Shown here one piece after another: positions 62,690 to 64,000 of a stretch of DNA of 64,000 nt (the stretch's first letter is position 1; the number at the start of each line of letters is the position of its first letter). The translations under genes and the position numbers were made by a program. This stretch comes from Hyposmocoma kahamanoa (Eukaryota; Arthropoda; Insecta; Lepidoptera; Cosmopterigidae). The stretch lies in contig NW_020653900.1 of NCBI RefSeq assembly GCF_003589595.1, positions 3,494,418 through 3,558,417 on the forward strand, given 5' to 3'. The notes beneath the pieces were generated by a model. It was not told the origin of the DNA. It did not search any database and saw nothing but the letters and a program-made list of their open reading frames with translations.

Positions 62690-63235
62690 AAATAATGCCC
62701 CACAGGGCTCTGATTTTTACTCCAACTCGTTTACTGTATCTGCTATCCGTCTATGAAATTCTCTCCCAGAACCTATTCGTCGATCACCTTCTCTTGATTC
62801 CTTCAAACGTCGTGTTATGGATCATTTCCTTAACTACTAAGTCTTTTTTATCTCCATTCCTTCATTTTATTTTCTTTTATGTTATGAGTCCTTTGTATAT
62901 TTATCTTATTATTATTACTATTTATTTTATTGTCCTACAAAAGTATTTAAGTATTCTTATTATACATATATATACGAGTATAATATTATTATTATTATTT
63001 GTGTATTTATTTATAACCACTTTCATTACAAGATATTCTTTGGTTGCACTCACCATTCCAACTGTTAAATTTCTGTCCTTAGGATGCCTGAAAGATATTG
63101 CTACTTAGCAATAAGACCGCCTGTAGTACATTATTTTACTCTGTGACATAACTGTTCTGTTTTGTCCTGTGTGTTCTGTTTTGTCATGTGCAATAAAGAA
63201 TATTTCATTCATTAATTCATTCAAAGAATGAATAC
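62690..63235 (+). mobile_element. LINE 3' end with decayed C-terminus and CATT tail
   Basis: In the frame of CGTTTACTGTATCTGCTATC one reads VSAIRL-stop-NSLPEPIRRSPS and LDSFKRRVMDHFLNY. That is the usual C-terminal end of a Jockey/CR1-like LINE polymerase. A ~350-bp AT-rich 3' UTR follows, with GTGCAATAAAGAATATTTCA and a CATTCATTAATTCATTC tail. The 137-codon frame at 62695-63108 is in the wrong register and is not real. Confidence 0.75.
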
Positions 63236-63240
63236 CCAGT

Positions 63241-63370
63241 GTAACGGTTTCCTTCCTCCCTTTCTCCATTCTTCGCGATTTAATGTTACTATAATATCTA
63301 GCTCGTCACGAAATCTTCTTTTAGGCCTTCTACTTTTTTTGAGTATGGTACTGTACCATACGATTCGTAT
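63241..63370 (-). mobile_element. RTE-like LINE C-terminal scrap
   Basis: The minus strand encodes SRRPKRRFRDELDIIVTLNR then EEWRKGGRKPLHW. This resembles the RRP.RRWRDDL...DREEW motif at the C-terminus of RTE-type LINE proteins. About 40 codons only. Confidence 0.55.
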
Positions 63371-63530
63371 TCCTTCCTAATCCGAGAAAATACAAATGTC
63401 TCTTGTATACCTAGAGATAAAATGACACTTGTGACATTTCGGACAGTCATTTCTGATTCGGAACGGGCCCTGTGTGTGTGATATCGGTTCACAAATGACG
63501 GATTAAGCGGTCATACACACACATTAAAAT

Positions 63531-63575
63531 ACAGTCGAATAGAGAATCTCCTCCTTTTTTTTAAAGTCGTTTAAT
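63531..63575 (-). repeat. Family D terminal fragment
   Basis: TACAGTCGAATAGAGAATCT, CCTCCTTTTTTTTAAAGTCG is the outer terminal ~45 bp of family D on the minus strand. Confidence 0.6.
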
Positions 63576-64000
63576 AACAACAATGCCATAAAATAATCTG
63601 TGATATGACAATAATAAACGGCATATCGCACCACGTTATAAAATATCAAAGGAACTGACAGATGCTGTGTTTACCATTCGCTAGTAGCACTGTACGCTGT
63701 TGTAATTATCACGGATATGTGTCGGTAGCTCCGTATTTTTAGAAAAATTTTATTCATAAAATCTATCGACGACTCTTCTACAAGGACAAAGTAAAAATAA
63801 TTCAAACACTAATGAATGTTTTTACAAGCGTAGTCCGCATGGATCTGTCTTTGGGATTAAAATAACTACAAAGTGAATTTAGAATACTAGAAATAGCGAG
63901 GATGGTAATCCAGTATCGTCATCACTGGCCTCATTGCATTTTAGTATGATGCTAAAATATCTCTTAGAAGCTACATTTTAGTTCACCAATTTGACGGGAA
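63576..64000. other. No feature recognised
   Basis: AT-rich end of the window. Confidence 0.4.

Noticed and set aside
62695..63108. 137-codon plus-strand frame with many Ile/Leu/Phe residues resembling a membrane protein
   Set aside because: It lies in the wrong register of a LINE 3' end and then in its AT-rich 3' UTR. The LINE signature (NSLPEPIRRSPS) is in another frame.

Overview
This is eukaryotic nuclear DNA, most likely from an insect and probably from a moth or butterfly. The base composition is AT-rich, open frames are short, and there is no operon structure. The window is packed with short dispersed repeats: tRNA-derived SINEs with intact A and B boxes, 5'-truncated LINEs of several lineages, and many inverted-repeat elements (MITEs). 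Several families resemble repeats I associate with Lepidoptera; that assignment is from memory and is not proved by this window. No complete host protein-coding gene could be supported anywhere in the 64 kb. Single exons of intron-rich genes would be hard to see, so this is not proof of absence. The region reads as intergenic or long-intron DNA built by repeated, often nested, insertion.

Repeat families are named here for reference. A = SINE with a tRNA-Gly-like head (A box TGGCCGAACGG, B box GGTTCGATTCC, TAA/ATT tail), about 11 copies. B = SINE with A box TGGCTTAGTTGG and B box GGTTCGAATCC, modular, about 10 full or partial copies. C = a ~250-280 bp repeat ending in AAGGAGCTCTACTGCTACTA, the commonest element, about 17 copies plus scraps. 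D = elements with ACCGACTTCAAAA termini. E and F = two further tRNA-derived SINEs. H = CpG-rich MITEs with internal GCATCGATACAAACGCG-like units. N = repeat containing TTCCATTCCGTTCCGCC. V = two short retroposons carrying an ORF1-like coding tail and poly(A).

Layout. 0-14 kb: scattered C, D, N and E copies, a three-copy cluster of SINE A at 11.6-12.1 kb, and a LINE C-terminus at 12.3 kb. 14-25 kb: three LINE remnants (14.1-14.95 minus, 20.16-21.2 minus, 23.5-24.96 plus), two large microsatellites (18.1-18.3 and 21.27-21.43 kb) and SINEs. 25-36 kb: SINE A copies, a triple nest at 27.7-28.35 kb, several MITEs, the V retroposons, a PIF/Harbinger-type MITE inside a C copy (33.3 kb), and a TA-flanked MITE inside a LINE 3' end (34.2 kb). 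36-45 kb: a 1.38 kb long-inverted-repeat element (37.4-38.8 kb), N, B and A copies, an RTE-like LINE end and a perfect 25-bp hairpin (44.3 kb). 45-64 kb: the emptiest stretch (45.6-47.7 kb), then a run of CpG-rich MITEs (50.7, 52.1, 53.6, 54.1 kb), SINEs, and LINE 3' ends at 62.7-63.4 kb.

The elements work together only as parasite layers: SINEs presumably relied on LINE machinery encoded elsewhere, and MITEs on absent transposases. Every LINE here is truncated or disrupted. Three minus-strand stretches (26.3, 44.4, 59.3 kb) look coding-like but broken, and I could not identify them. I found no convincing new functional system; the most structured object is the long foldback at 37.4-38.8 kb.
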